Assembly: GCA_016714565.1 (NCBI GenBank)
Contig: JADKDM010000007.1
Span: 124,001 to 188,000 of the forward strand
Length of the DNA: 64,000 nucleotides
Source: Candidatus Villigracilis propinquus
Lineage (GTDB): Bacteria; Chloroflexota; Anaerolineae; Anaerolineales; Villigracilaceae
Direction of reading: 5' to 3'
Shown: one piece after another, positions 24,789-33,266 of the stretch
Position numbering within the stretch: the first letter of the stretch is position 1
How the letters are laid out: each line of letters begins with the position of its first letter
Made by a program: the position numbers and the translations under genes
Notes under the pieces: model-generated
Seen by the model: the letters and a program-made list of their open reading frames with translations, nothing else
Databases searched by the model: none
Told to the model about the DNA's origin: nothing

Positions 24789-24823
24789 TGATGAATGCAG
24801 ATTGATGAATGATGAATTAGCAG
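24787..24823. repeat. AATGATGAATGCAGATTGAT spacer repeat (left of four-helix gene)
   Basis: Member of the family at 1663-1722, starting within the metY stop codon. A copy in opposite orientation at 25197-25232 brackets the small gene in between. Confidence 0.65.
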
Positions 24824-24832
24824 GAGATTGTC

Positions 24833-25198
24833 ATGCCACAAAACCCGACCGATCTCAAGAATCGCACGAAAGCTTTTGCTTTACGAATTATCAGGCTGTA
24901 TCAAGCCTTACCCAAAAGCGGCGAAGCACAGGTGATCGGAAAACAAATTTTGCGCAGTGGAACTTCCGTAGGTGCGCATTATCGGGAAGCGTGTCGTGCC
25001 AAGTCTCCTGCTGATTTCATCAGCAAAATAGAAGGCGGCTTGCAAGAATTGGATGAAACTGGATATTGGCTCGAACTTCTTGCAGAGAGTAGTATCATGA
25101 CAGCAGAAAAACTTACCGACCTGCAAAAAGAAACCAATGAACTAACAGCCATCTTCGTGGCATCTGCCAAGACAACCAAAAAGAATCGTTCTGCCTAA
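24833..25198 (+). CDS. four-helix-bundle protein (S23/IVS-like)
   Basis: 121 aa, mostly helical. LKNRTKAFALRIIRLYQAL, IGKQILRSGTSVGAHYREA and SKIEGGLQELDETGYWLELL are the hallmarks of the 23S-rRNA-intervening-sequence / Avd-like four-helix family. The biological role of the family is unsettled; members occur inside rRNA insertions, as DGR accessory proteins, and alone. It stands alone between metY and metA, bracketed by spacer repeats on both sides, with a GGAGATTGTC ribosome site. No reverse transcriptase or variable repeat is nearby. It looks like a small passenger in the methionine region. Confidence 0.85.
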   Translation: MPQNPTDLKNRTKAFALRIIRLYQALPKSGEAQVIGKQILRSGTSVGAHYREACRAKSPADFISKIEGGLQELDETGYWLELLAESSIMTAEKLTDLQKETNELTAIFVASAKTTKKNRSA

Positions 25199-25232
25199 TA
25201 TTCATCATTCCGCATTCAACATTCATCATTTG
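25197..25232. repeat. ATTCATCATTC spacer repeat (right of four-helix gene)
   Basis: ATTCATCATTCCGCATTCAA followed by CATTCATCATTTG: the inverted counterpart of 24787-24823. Confidence 0.65.
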
Positions 25233-25240
25233 AAAAACCC

Positions 25241-26182
25241 ATGCCCGTAAAAATTCCTTCCACCCTTCCCGCTCGAAGCACTCTTGAAAAAGAAAACATC
25301 TTCATCATGGATGAAGATCGTGCCGCGCATCAGGACATCCGCGCCCTGCGCGTGGCGATCCTGAATCTCATGCCCACCAAGATCGCAACCGAAACACAAA
25401 TTTTGCGATTGCTTTCCAACTCTGCGCTGCAAGTGGAGATCACGCTTCTGCATACCGCCACGCACGAATCCAAAAATACGGATGCAGATCATTTGCTGGA
25501 ACATTACGTCACATTCGATGAAGTCAAAAATGAAAAGTATGACGGCCTCATCATCACAGGCGCGCCTGTAGAGCAACTGCCCTTCGAGGAAGTGGATTAC
25601 TGGAATGAACTCACCCAAATACTAGATTGGGCAGAGACGAATGTCGAATCCAATTTTTATATTTGCTGGGGAGCGCAAGCCGCGCTCTTTCATAAATATG
25701 GCATCCCCAAATATGACCTGCCCCACAAGATGTTCGGCGTCTATGAGCATCGCATCCTTTCTTCGACCGAGAACCTGCTGCGCGGATTCGATGACATTTT
25801 CCTCGCCCCGCATTCCCGCCACACCGAGATCCGCCGCGAAGATGTAGAGAAGGTGGACGAGTTACAACTGCTCGCAGAATCAGACGAAGCTGGCGTGTAT
25901 ATTGTCGGCTCCAAAGATGGACGCCATCTCTTCATCACAGGTCATTCGGAATATGATCCCCTCACCCTCAAAGGTGAATATGACCGCGACATCAACAAGG
26001 GACTTCCCATTCACGTCCCGCAAAATTATTATCCAAAGAATGACCCCACCCAGCCGCCCAACGTCCGCTGGCGTGGACATGCCAATCTGTTATATTCAAA
26101 CTGGTTGAACTATTACGTCTACCAGGCCACAGCGTTCGACCCGAACGACATTCCGCAAAAAATAACAAAGACAAATTCATAG
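25241..26182 (+). CDS. metA: homoserine O-acetyltransferase (MetA family)
   Basis: Acylates homoserine to feed MetY. It has 313 aa with the full catalytic set: Cys142 in FYICWGAQAAL, His235 and Glu237 in ITGHSEYD. Residue 111 is Glu (ITGAPVEQLPFEEVDYW), the residue associated with acetyl-CoA use; succinyl-CoA enzymes have Gly. I therefore call an acetyltransferase, matching the adjacent O-acetylhomoserine enzymes. It is followed by a terminator at 26193-26230. Confidence 0.93.
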   Translation: MPVKIPSTLPARSTLEKENIFIMDEDRAAHQDIRALRVAILNLMPTKIATETQILRLLSNSALQVEITLLHTATHESKNTDADHLLEHYVTFDEVKNEKYDGLIITGAPVEQLPFEEVDYWNELTQILDWAETNVESNFYICWGAQAALFHKYGIPKYDLPHKMFGVYEHRILSSTENLLRGFDDIFLAPHSRHTEIRREDVEKVDELQLLAESDEAGVYIVGSKDGRHLFITGHSEYDPLTLKGEYDRDINKGLPIHVPQNYYPKNDPTQPPNVRWRGHANLLYSNWLNYYVYQATAFDPNDIPQKITKTNS

Positions 26183-26192
26183 GGAAAGCATC

Positions 26193-26230
26193 ACAGGAGT
26201 CATTGAATAGAAAGCATGACTCCTGTTTTA
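26193..26230 (+). terminator. intrinsic terminator after metA
   Basis: ACAGGAGTCAT (26193-26203) and ATGACTCCTGT (26216-26226) form an 11-bp stem followed by TTTTATT. It separates metA from the second metY, which begins 18 nt later. Confidence 0.8.
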
Positions 26231-26247
26231 TTAGAAGGACTTTATCC

Positions 26248-27528
26248 ATGAGCATACCCCGCAAATATGGTTTCAACACCCGTCAACTGCACGAAGGCTA
26301 CACTCCCGACCCAACTACGGGAAGCCGCGCTGTCCCCATTTATCAAACCACCGCGTACGACCTGCAAAGTACAGACAGAGCTGCAAGACTCTTCGCTCTT
26401 CAAGAAAGCGGCAACATTTATACGCGCATCTCGAACCCGACGAGCAACGTCTTTGAGAAAAGAGTCGCCAGCCTCGAGGGCGGAGTCGGAGCGTTGGAAG
26501 TCGGCTCGGGTCACGCCGCGCAGGCCACAGCCATCCTCACCATTTGCCAAGCGGGCGACCACATCGTTTCTACATCCACACTTTATGGCGGGACGGTCAC
26601 GCAATTCAAATACACGTTTCCAAAACTCGGCATCACCGTCACTCTCGTTGACCCCAGCGACCCAGAAAACTTCCGCCGCGCTATTCAGCCCAACACAAAA
26701 ATTATTTACGGCGAAACCATTAGCAACCCGCTTGGCAATATCTTCCCCTTCGACGAAGTCGCAAAGATCGCGCACGAACATGGCATCCCGCTGATGATCG
26801 ACAACACCTTTGCCACACCATACCTCTGTCGGCCCTTCGAATGGGGCGCAGATATTGTCACCCACTCCACAACCAAATTCATCGGGGGACATGGAACCAC
26901 CTTAGGCGGGATTATCGTAGACAGCGGCAAATTCAACTGGACGAAAAGCGGACGCTTCAAAAACTTCACCGAGCCTGATCCTGCTTACCATCAAGTTGTC
27001 TACTCTGACGATTTCGGGCCGCTCGCATTTATTTCCAAGGCGCGTGCAGGAATCCTGCGCGACCTCGGCACCACCCAGCAACCTATCGCCTCCTGGTTCC
27101 TCATTCAGGGGCTCGAAACTTTATCCCTGCGCATGGAACGTCATGTGCAAAACGCACAGCGTGCCGCAGAGTTTTTGGAAAATCATTCAAACGTCAAATG
27201 GGTTTCGTATGCAGGTCTCCCCAGTCACCCCGACCATGAACACGCGAAAAAATATTTACCGAAAGGCACAGGTGCGGTCTTGGGATTCGGCGTCCAAGGC
27301 GGTAGAGAAGCGGGTGCGAAATTCATCGACAACCTGCAACTCTTCAGCCACGTCGCCAACATCGGCGATACGCGCTCACTGGCAATTCACCCCGCCAGCA
27401 CCACACACAGCCAGCTTTCCGATGAAGAGCAAACCGCCGCAGGCGTCAGCCCCGACTTCATTCGCCTTTCGATTGGTTTGGAAGATATCGAAGATATCCT
27501 CTGGGACTTGGATCAAGCGCTTTCGTAA
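26248..27528 (+). CDS. metY: O-acetylhomoserine sulfhydrylase (second copy)
   Basis: 426-aa paralogue of the gene at 23499. FNTRQLHEGYTPDPTTGSRA, GNIYTRISNPTSNVFEKR and the PLP lysine in VTHSTTKFIGGHGT are kept. I chose the ATG at 26248 (MSIPRKYGF), after AGAAGGAC; 15 upstream codons are open but lie in the metA terminator. The terminator implies a weaker or separate transcript. The pair may be a sulfide-using and a second thiol- or substrate-shifted enzyme, or simple dosage; the sequence alone does not decide. Confidence 0.9.
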   Translation: MSIPRKYGFNTRQLHEGYTPDPTTGSRAVPIYQTTAYDLQSTDRAARLFALQESGNIYTRISNPTSNVFEKRVASLEGGVGALEVGSGHAAQATAILTICQAGDHIVSTSTLYGGTVTQFKYTFPKLGITVTLVDPSDPENFRRAIQPNTKIIYGETISNPLGNIFPFDEVAKIAHEHGIPLMIDNTFATPYLCRPFEWGADIVTHSTTKFIGGHGTTLGGIIVDSGKFNWTKSGRFKNFTEPDPAYHQVVYSDDFGPLAFISKARAGILRDLGTTQQPIASWFLIQGLETLSLRMERHVQNAQRAAEFLENHSNVKWVSYAGLPSHPDHEHAKKYLPKGTGAVLGFGVQGGREAGAKFIDNLQLFSHVANIGDTRSLAIHPASTTHSQLSDEEQTAAGVSPDFIRLSIGLEDIEDILWDLDQALS

Positions 27529-27537
27529 TTGCAGAAG

Positions 27538-27561
27538 TTAGAATGATGAATGCAGAATAAA
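27538..27561. repeat. GATGAATGCAGAAT spacer repeat
   Basis: Single unit AGAATGATGAATGCAGAATA after the second metY; same family as 1663-1722. Confidence 0.5.
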
Positions 27562-27583
27562 GATCATCACTCCTTTATTAAAA

Positions 27584-28024
27584 ATGCCCAACATTGTCCT
27601 CCGCCCAGTAACAGAATCAGATCTGCCTATCCTGTTCCAGCAGCAGCTTGACCTCGAAGCCGTTGTACTATCTGCCTACCCGTCAAAAGACCGCGGCGAG
27701 TTCATGCGGCACTGGGAAGGCATAATGAAAAATAAAAATGTGACCGCGCGAACCATCGTCTATAAAGAGAAGGTCGCGGGTCACATTTTGTGCTGGAAAG
27801 AGGGAAAGTTCGAGCAGCGAGTCGGCTATTGGATCAGCAACCAGCTATGGGGTAGAGGGATCGCTACATCTGCATTGCAGGAATTCCTGATTGAAGTAAA
27901 AGTCCGCCCGCTGTTTGCAGAAGTGGCAAATCATAATCTTGCATCAAAGCGTGTACTTGAAAAAAATGGATTTGCGCTTCACGATGAAGGCGGGAAAATC
28001 TCAATGTTCAAGCTGGATAAATGA
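27584..28024 (+). CDS. GNAT-family N-acetyltransferase
   Basis: 146 aa. IVLRPVTESDLPILFQ is the GNAT beta1-alpha1 start. QLWGRGIATSALQEFL is the acetyl-CoA loop (R/QxxGxG/A), and VANHNLASKRVLEKNGF is the C-terminal signature of the RimJ/RimL-type group. The acceptor is unknown. Its 3' end overlaps that of the convergent winged-helix gene by 24 nt. Confidence 0.85.
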   Translation: MPNIVLRPVTESDLPILFQQQLDLEAVVLSAYPSKDRGEFMRHWEGIMKNKNVTARTIVYKEKVAGHILCWKEGKFEQRVGYWISNQLWGRGIATSALQEFLIEVKVRPLFAEVANHNLASKRVLEKNGFALHDEGGKISMFKLDK

Positions 28025-29263
28025 AGCTGCCGTTCGGCGCAAGAGCGGTTGTTGGATCGCTTTCACATTCATCGTCTCAGCACCGAGGAAATTGACAAAG
28101 CGGGCAAATCCACGCGCGAGGGCTTCGGCAAATGCTTCATTCTTGCCGAGCGCTTTATCCTCCAGCCAAAAGCCAAGGATGATAAATGTGTTGGTGGTTC
28201 GATCCAATTTGCTGTCGAAACGAGCGACAAGACGATCTCCCCACAAGACCGGTAAAACATAATAGCCAAACTTGCGTTGATGTTGCGGCTTATACACTTC
28301 CCACACATAATCAAACCTAAACAACTCTTTGGCACGCCCGCGCGCACTCACATGATCCAAAGGAGCAAGAAAAACGGCTTCTTCAGTCGTGGTCGTATCC
28401 AAAACTTTCCATGCCTTGGGAGTTCGCCCAGCACTCAAATCGGATAAGATCTTTGCATCTTCTGCCAACGCATATTGAATCGCCTTCCAGCCATCTACTT
28501 TAACTTCGATGATTTCACCATCTGCCAACATGGTTTCAAGAAGTTTCTTTGCCGCCCGGTCTGGCTCGCCACGTCCATACGAATCGCCTGTGCGTTGAAT
28601 ACGTGTGATGCCGCCAAAGCTGATTTCTTTCTTTACGAGAAAACGGTCTGTTTCCTCCTGCGTCTTTTCGTGAATCAATGCTTCAGGCGCAACATTCTCC
28701 GTCAGAGCATATACCCGCTCAAAGCGTTCACGGTGATGCGTCATCACTTCGCCGATACGCCACAAATAATATAAGGCCAGAGCACTGTCTTTTCGTCCGC
28801 GGTAACTTTGTATCTGTTTGCGATCTGCTTTTTCAAAATCACGATTGCTGATAGTGCCTCGTTCCTTCAAAATAGCACGTACTTCAACAATAGCTTTTGC
28901 GTGTTCTTCCGCAATTTGGCGGATGCGAGAGTCGCCATACCCGCCATCTCGTTCGCGGTGCATGACCACACGCCAGTACGGCAATTCATCCATGGGACGT
29001 GCCGCCAGCCAGCCGCCCCAATCGAAAAACTTGCGTTGTTTGTACGCCGCATTTTGCCACAACTCCGGCTTATACCCTGCCACACGGCTATACAAGGAAA
29101 TATCCTGGCTGCGTGCAATGATCTGCAAAGGATCAAGCTGCAGATATTCCATGGTGCGCATGGCTTGCTCGGTGCCTTTCAGTCCGCGCCAGCGCCGCCC
29201 GGGCCACAGACCTTGTTTGCCGAGAATAAAACGACGTGATATTTCGATGTCTATAGTCAGCAT
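28001..29263 (-). CDS. YcaQ/AlkX-like winged-helix DNA glycosylase
   Basis: 420 aa of the HTH_42 (DUF1006) family. LQLDPLQIIARSQDISLYSRV carries the QLD-type catalytic motif known from E. coli YcaQ, which unhooks interstrand crosslinks. RVAGYKPELWQ and FDWGGWLAARPMDELPYWR are conserved family segments. It may act in repair of bulky or crosslinked DNA; that role is inferred from the family. It is the downstream gene of a minus-strand group that also includes a ClbS-like protein and an exonuclease. Confidence 0.82.
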   Translation of the reverse strand: MLTIDIEISRRFILGKQGLWPGRRWRGLKGTEQAMRTMEYLQLDPLQIIARSQDISLYSRVAGYKPELWQNAAYKQRKFFDWGGWLAARPMDELPYWRVVMHRERDGGYGDSRIRQIAEEHAKAIVEVRAILKERGTISNRDFEKADRKQIQSYRGRKDSALALYYLWRIGEVMTHHRERFERVYALTENVAPEALIHEKTQEETDRFLVKKEISFGGITRIQRTGDSYGRGEPDRAAKKLLETMLADGEIIEVKVDGWKAIQYALAEDAKILSDLSAGRTPKAWKVLDTTTTEEAVFLAPLDHVSARGRAKELFRFDYVWEVYKPQHQRKFGYYVLPVLWGDRLVARFDSKLDRTTNTFIILGFWLEDKALGKNEAFAEALARGFARFVNFLGAETMNVKAIQQPLLRRTAASFIQLEH

Positions 29264-29275
29264 AGATTTCTTATT

Positions 29276-29785
29276 TTATTGGTTTTCCACACCTGCCAAC
29301 CATGCGCGTATATCCGACTCATGGTCATCATGAAAATGGTCAAAAATTTCGCCAACAGGGTAGCGTTGATCGCCCAGCCACACAAGGTAAAACACGCGTT
29401 CCCCGTGCTGCAGTTCCTCGATACGGACATCCTCAGGCAGTTCTTCGATGACGGCGAAAAACTGCTGAAATACTCGACGGGAGTCATTCAGAACTTCGCT
29501 CACCGAACGATCATGATTGGATTCATATATCCACGCATTGATCTCATCATCGGTTTTTAACTGCGCGGGCCAGGGCGGGAGCGGTTCCGGAGCGCCATGA
29601 GCCGCAGCCTGTATGCGGGCGGTAACCCAAGGCTGATAGCAGGTCAGGTGAGCGACCATATCTTTCATCGACCAATCTCCATTCACGCCAGGTAACTCCA
29701 TGCGCCCAGTGCTGATATGGTCGAGAAATTCTTCCCAGTGCTGATGTTCTTCCCTCAACCAGCTCAAGAGTTCAGTTTTTTTCAT
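29276..29785 (-). CDS. ClbS/DfsB-type (DinB-like) four-helix protein
   Basis: 169 aa. It begins KKTELLSWLREEHQHWEEFL, with WSMKDMVAHLTCYQPWV, and ends FDHFHDDHESDIRAWL. The HxxxxH-type pattern fits the DinB/DUF1706 (ClbS) fold. Named relatives protect against the colibactin genotoxin, and others are thiol-linked transferases; which applies is unknown. It lies 12 nt upstream of the YcaQ-like gene, an intriguing neighbour because both relatives deal with DNA-alkylating toxins. Confidence 0.75.
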   Translation of the reverse strand: MKKTELLSWLREEHQHWEEFLDHISTGRMELPGVNGDWSMKDMVAHLTCYQPWVTARIQAAAHGAPEPLPPWPAQLKTDDEINAWIYESNHDRSVSEVLNDSRRVFQQFFAVIEELPEDVRIEELQHGERVFYLVWLGDQRYPVGEIFDHFHDDHESDIRAWLAGVENQ

Positions 29786-29812
29786 GGTTATCTCCTTTAA
29801 CAGCTAAAATGT

Positions 29813-30682
29813 TCAGCGCCACATCGTCACCCTATCTACAACACTTTCACTCCGCAATTCCTTGCAAACCTTCCTCAAGCGCGGATACGCTCCCTGCCAC
29901 TTCAAGTCCGTGAGGTTTTCCTTGAGCGGAACATCTGTCCGCAGGGTGGATAACTCTCTGAACAATAAAGCATCTTTATAATTCGTTTTTAGATTTTCAA
30001 GAAGCGTCGCAGCACGACCCAGACCCAAACCAAGTTTGTTCGGGTCATCGGGAATCGCCTCGATATGCCTATACTTCGCCAGCACCGTCGAAGTGGACTT
30101 CTCACCCCAGCCCTGAATGCCGGGGTAGCCATCGGCGGAGTCGCCGACCAATGCAAGAAAATCGGGGATAGACTCTGGCCCCACGCCAAATTTCTCAGTC
30201 ACACCCTTTTCGTTTAGGGTGATTTCGCGGCGCCTGTCCCAACAGATAATGCGGTCGCCATCCACCATTTGAGTCAAATCTTTATCAACGGAACAAATCA
30301 CGATCTGCTCCACCGACTTGACCTTCTTGAACTTCTCCACTGCTGAGGCGATGGCATCATCCGCTTCAAACTTGACCATGGGCCAGGTCACCAATCCCAA
30401 GGCTTTGATCGCCGCCTCAGCCACTGGGAATTGATTCAAAATAACCGGATCTACACCTTCACTCGATTTATAGCCGCTGTACATCTTATTGCGGAATGAC
30501 TCGATCACATGGTCGAACGCAACTGCAACATGCGTCACTTCGGGATCGTTTAACAACAGCATCATGCTTCGCAAAAGTCCAAGCGTTGCGCCAACTTCCT
30601 GTCCGCTAAGAGATTTCTTCGGCGGCGCGCCGAAGTGGGCGCGGAAAAGTTCATATGTCCCGTCAACAAGGTGTATTTTCAT
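29813..30682 (-). CDS. 5'-3' exonuclease (FEN / PolA N-terminal type)
   Basis: 289 aa. IHLVDGTYELFRAHF, VAFDHVIESFRNKMYSGYKS, FEADDAIASAVEKF and ICSVDKDLTQMVDGD carry the metal-binding acidic residues; GDSADGYPGIQGWGEKS is the helix-three-turn-helix DNA site. There is no polymerase domain, so it is a free-standing flap or RNase H-like exonuclease. Its start ATG overlaps the stop of the HEAT gene by 4 nt. Confidence 0.88.
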   Translation of the reverse strand: MKIHLVDGTYELFRAHFGAPPKKSLSGQEVGATLGLLRSMMLLLNDPEVTHVAVAFDHVIESFRNKMYSGYKSSEGVDPVILNQFPVAEAAIKALGLVTWPMVKFEADDAIASAVEKFKKVKSVEQIVICSVDKDLTQMVDGDRIICWDRRREITLNEKGVTEKFGVGPESIPDFLALVGDSADGYPGIQGWGEKSTSTVLAKYRHIEAIPDDPNKLGLGLGRAATLLENLKTNYKDALLFRELSTLRTDVPLKENLTDLKWQGAYPRLRKVCKELRSESVVDRVTMWR

Positions 30683-31227
30683 TTTTTCCACACTCCCGCA
30701 TATTTCTTCTTATATTTCTCATCGTCTTCCAACTCGATCAATTCCAGCGCCTTTTCCTTGATCGCCTCATCCCTGCTGACATGATACAGGTTTTGCAAAT
30801 CCACAATGATGTCATAGCGAATCAGGGTGCAGTTCTTTTCGGTTGCGCATTCTTCAAACCGTTTTCCCAATCCATCTACCACCATCTGCTGTTGCTTCTT
30901 CCCGGCCAGCCCCACCTTCCAAATGGACTGGAGGCAGTGCCGGGCGGTGACGAATCGTTCATCCATCGTAACCGCCAGCAATCTGTCGAAATCCTTGAAC
31001 ATCCTTCCGTCGGAGTCGCTCTTTGCAAGATTCGCCAGCAGTTGCGAGGCAATGGCGCGGACATGATTGTCCTTGTGCTTCAGCCCGCCAAGCAGTTTGT
31101 CCCACACCTCATATGCCCAATCCACTGGCTTTTCGGTCTCCTCCATCAAAAAGGAATATGCCTTGTTTTGCAATTCGCGGTCTTCAGAAAACAAGGAATC
31201 CAAATTCGTTTGTGTAATTTTATCCAT
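30679..31227 (-). CDS. HEAT-like helical-repeat protein
   Basis: 182 aa, strongly helical. VWDKLLGGLKHKDNHVRAIA and ASQLLANLAKSDSDG are HEAT-like repeats, and the C-terminus is Lys-rich (KYKKKYAGVWKK). No catalytic motif is seen. Translation is coupled to the exonuclease gene, so a binding or scaffold role with it is possible. Start at 31227 after GGAGAGGCTC. Confidence 0.7.
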   Translation of the reverse strand: MDKITQTNLDSLFSEDRELQNKAYSFLMEETEKPVDWAYEVWDKLLGGLKHKDNHVRAIASQLLANLAKSDSDGRMFKDFDRLLAVTMDERFVTARHCLQSIWKVGLAGKKQQQMVVDGLGKRFEECATEKNCTLIRYDIIVDLQNLYHVSRDEAIKEKALELIELEDDEKYKKKYAGVWKK

Positions 31228-31254
31228 GAGCCTCTCCAAAATTTACAGAACCGC

Positions 31255-31551
31255 CTAGCCGCCAGCCATGGCTCCCACAATCCGAAAAGACTCAACGCCT
31301 GAGACAACTTCGTGTGGAAGCGGAGTGTTTGGCGGCTCAAGAGACAAATCCAGCCCGCAGGCAAAGAATCGGATGAAGGGACGCCGCTCCAATGTTCCGT
31401 AGTCGCGGATCGTTCCACGCAGTACTGGGTATTGCGCCTCAAGCGCTCCCAGCAGCGAGGCTAGCGTTGCAGCCCCTTCCACCTGAACTTCAATCTCCTT
31501 GCCAACCTGGGCTAATGTCCGCAAGTGATGCGGGAGCACAACACGGATCAT
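31255..31551 (-). CDS. MoaD/ThiS-type ubiquitin-fold sulfur carrier
   Basis: 98 aa. IRVVLPHHLRTLAQVGKEI and LLGALEAQYPVLRGTIRDY match the beta-grasp fold of MoaD/ThiS. The chain ends in Gly-Gly (GAMAGG), the site that is adenylated and thiocarboxylated in this family. Its ATG overlaps the stop of the BNR protein by 4 nt. No MoeB/ThiF activating enzyme or molybdopterin gene is nearby, so the partner is unknown. Confidence 0.85.
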   Translation of the reverse strand: MIRVVLPHHLRTLAQVGKEIEVQVEGAATLASLLGALEAQYPVLRGTIRDYGTLERRPFIRFFACGLDLSLEPPNTPLPHEVVSGVESFRIVGAMAGG

Positions 31552-32663
31552 GGCAGGGTCTGGACTTCAACCGACAGGACGGCTGGGAGATTGCTGGCAA
31601 TCGGCGTCCAACTATCGCCTGAATCGGCCGACGCATATACCTGCCCGCCCGTCGTGCCAAAGTACACGCCGCACGAATCAAGCGTGTCCACGGCCATCGC
31701 GCTGCGTAAAATGTTGACATAGCAATCGCTTTGCGGAAGTCCTTTCGTCAGCGCCTCCCACTCGTTTCCACCGGTACGACTGCGATATACGCGCAGTTTG
31801 CCATCGGGCGGAAAATGCTCGGAGTCACTCTTGATCGGGACAACGTAAATGGTTTCCGGCTCGTGCGCATGTACTGCGATAGGAAATCCAAAATCGCTCG
31901 GCAGGTTGCCGCTCACCTCGTTCCATGAGGCGCCCGCGTTATCACTGCGCATCACATCCCAATGTTTTTGCATGAACAAAACATCCGGACGCGAAGGATG
32001 CATTGCAATGTTGTGAACGCAGTGTCCAACTTCCGCTGTTGCATCAGGAAGCTCTGCCCCAGAGTTGAGTCCCTGGTTGATCGGTCTCCAGGACTGACCG
32101 CCATCATCGGTGCGGAATGCACCCGCAGCTGAGATGGCAATGAAGATTCGCCGGGAATCCGCCGGGTCCAAAAGGATTGTGTGCAGGCACATCCCACCTG
32201 CACCGGGCTGCCAGAGATTTCCTTTTACCTCGCGGAGTCCGGCAAGCTCCTGCCACGTCTGCCCGCCATCCGTCGAGCGGAACAGGGCGGCATCTTCCAC
32301 GCCCGCGTAGACCGTGTCCGGATCTGTAAGGGATGGCTCGAGACGCCATACGCGCTTGAACTCCCAGGGATGCTGCGTGCCGTCGTACCAAAGATGTGTG
32401 CCAGGAATTCCTTCGTAGGCAAAATTATTGCCAACAGGTTCCCATGTTTTGCCGCCGTCGTTGGATCGCTGAATCAATTGCCCAAACCAGCCGGTGGACT
32501 GTGACGCATACAGCCGGTTGGGATCGGCGGGCGACCCGTTCATGTGGTAAATCTCCCAGCCTGCAAAATATGGGCCGTTGACATTCCAGCGCTTGCGCTT
32601 TGAATCCGATTCCAAAATAAATGCGCCCTTGTGGGTGCCGACCAACACTCGTACTCCGCTCAT
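31548..32663 (-). CDS. BNR / sialidase-like beta-propeller protein
   Basis: 371 aa with repeated Asp-box motifs: SNDGGKTWEP, STDGGQTWQE, TDDGGQSWRP, SDNAGASWNE and SADSGDSWTP. This pattern indicates a six- or seven-bladed propeller of the exo-alpha-sialidase or VPS10-like kind. It has no signal peptide, so it is probably cytoplasmic, and I see no glycosidase active-site set. It is translationally coupled to the MoaD-like gene, a pairing I recall from other genomes. Confidence 0.8.
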   Translation of the reverse strand: MSGVRVLVGTHKGAFILESDSKRKRWNVNGPYFAGWEIYHMNGSPADPNRLYASQSTGWFGQLIQRSNDGGKTWEPVGNNFAYEGIPGTHLWYDGTQHPWEFKRVWRLEPSLTDPDTVYAGVEDAALFRSTDGGQTWQELAGLREVKGNLWQPGAGGMCLHTILLDPADSRRIFIAISAAGAFRTDDGGQSWRPINQGLNSGAELPDATAEVGHCVHNIAMHPSRPDVLFMQKHWDVMRSDNAGASWNEVSGNLPSDFGFPIAVHAHEPETIYVVPIKSDSEHFPPDGKLRVYRSRTGGNEWEALTKGLPQSDCYVNILRSAMAVDTLDSCGVYFGTTGGQVYASADSGDSWTPIASNLPAVLSVEVQTLP

Positions 32664-32704
32664 TGTCTACTCCTTTTAGTCTAAAGTCCAATCTTGTGTT
32701 TCTT

Positions 32705-33253
32705 TTATGCGGCATCATACGCCTGCTTCAACCATGCAAGCAGTTCTTTATCTATTTGCTTTGGATCCGTGATACGCACGCGATGCGTAACCATGTTGTG
32801 CCATGTTCCAGAAGCTTCGAGCCTCGCTGTTGGCGCAACGCCTTTGAATTTTATGCCAACGTCCAACCGCTCGGCGGAAGATGGCATGACAATGCCAAAT
32901 TTTTTACCGTTGCGCAGCAAGCTGATGTAGGTGCTGGTAGTCCCCACAGAAACATCCGACCCGAACTTGGTAATTTTCGCAGCAAGAACATCATAAACGC
33001 CGCGCCAATTTTCTTTTTTGCCTGCGAATAATTTGGCAATCGCTTCATCCTTCGAAACCTTGGGGGCATCCGCATTCACAATCTCATGTGCAATCACATT
33101 GGCGTGACCGTGTCCCAATTCGAACTCCGATTTGAGCCAGATCATGAGCTCAGGATATTTGGTCAGCCCTTTTTTTTCGGCTAGTTTACGAAAGTCGTCG
33201 GGAGTCTTCCCTGTTTTGGCTTTAATGGTATCGAGATAAGCTTGATAGGTCAT
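32705..33253 (-). CDS. DUF4287 / DUF5655 domain protein
   Basis: 182 aa. N-terminal MTYQAYLDTIKAKTGKTPDD (DUF4287) is followed by GLTKYPELMIWLKSEFELGHGHANVI. The C-terminal half (VYDVLAAKITKFGSDVSVGT and TYISLLRNGKKFGIVMP) fits DUF5655. Function is unknown. It belongs to a run of small single-domain genes with DUF1801 members on the same strand. Confidence 0.75.
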   Translation of the reverse strand: MTYQAYLDTIKAKTGKTPDDFRKLAEKKGLTKYPELMIWLKSEFELGHGHANVIAHEIVNADAPKVSKDEAIAKLFAGKKENWRGVYDVLAAKITKFGSDVSVGTTSTYISLLRNGKKFGIVMPSSAERLDVGIKFKGVAPTARLEASGTWHNMVTHRVRITDPKQIDKELLAWLKQAYDAA

Positions 33254-33266
33254 GAGGTTCTCCTGT

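Noticed and set aside
24833..25198. Diversity-generating retroelement based on the Avd-like gene
   Set aside because: No reverse transcriptase, template repeat or variable repeat is near; the family similarity alone is not enough.
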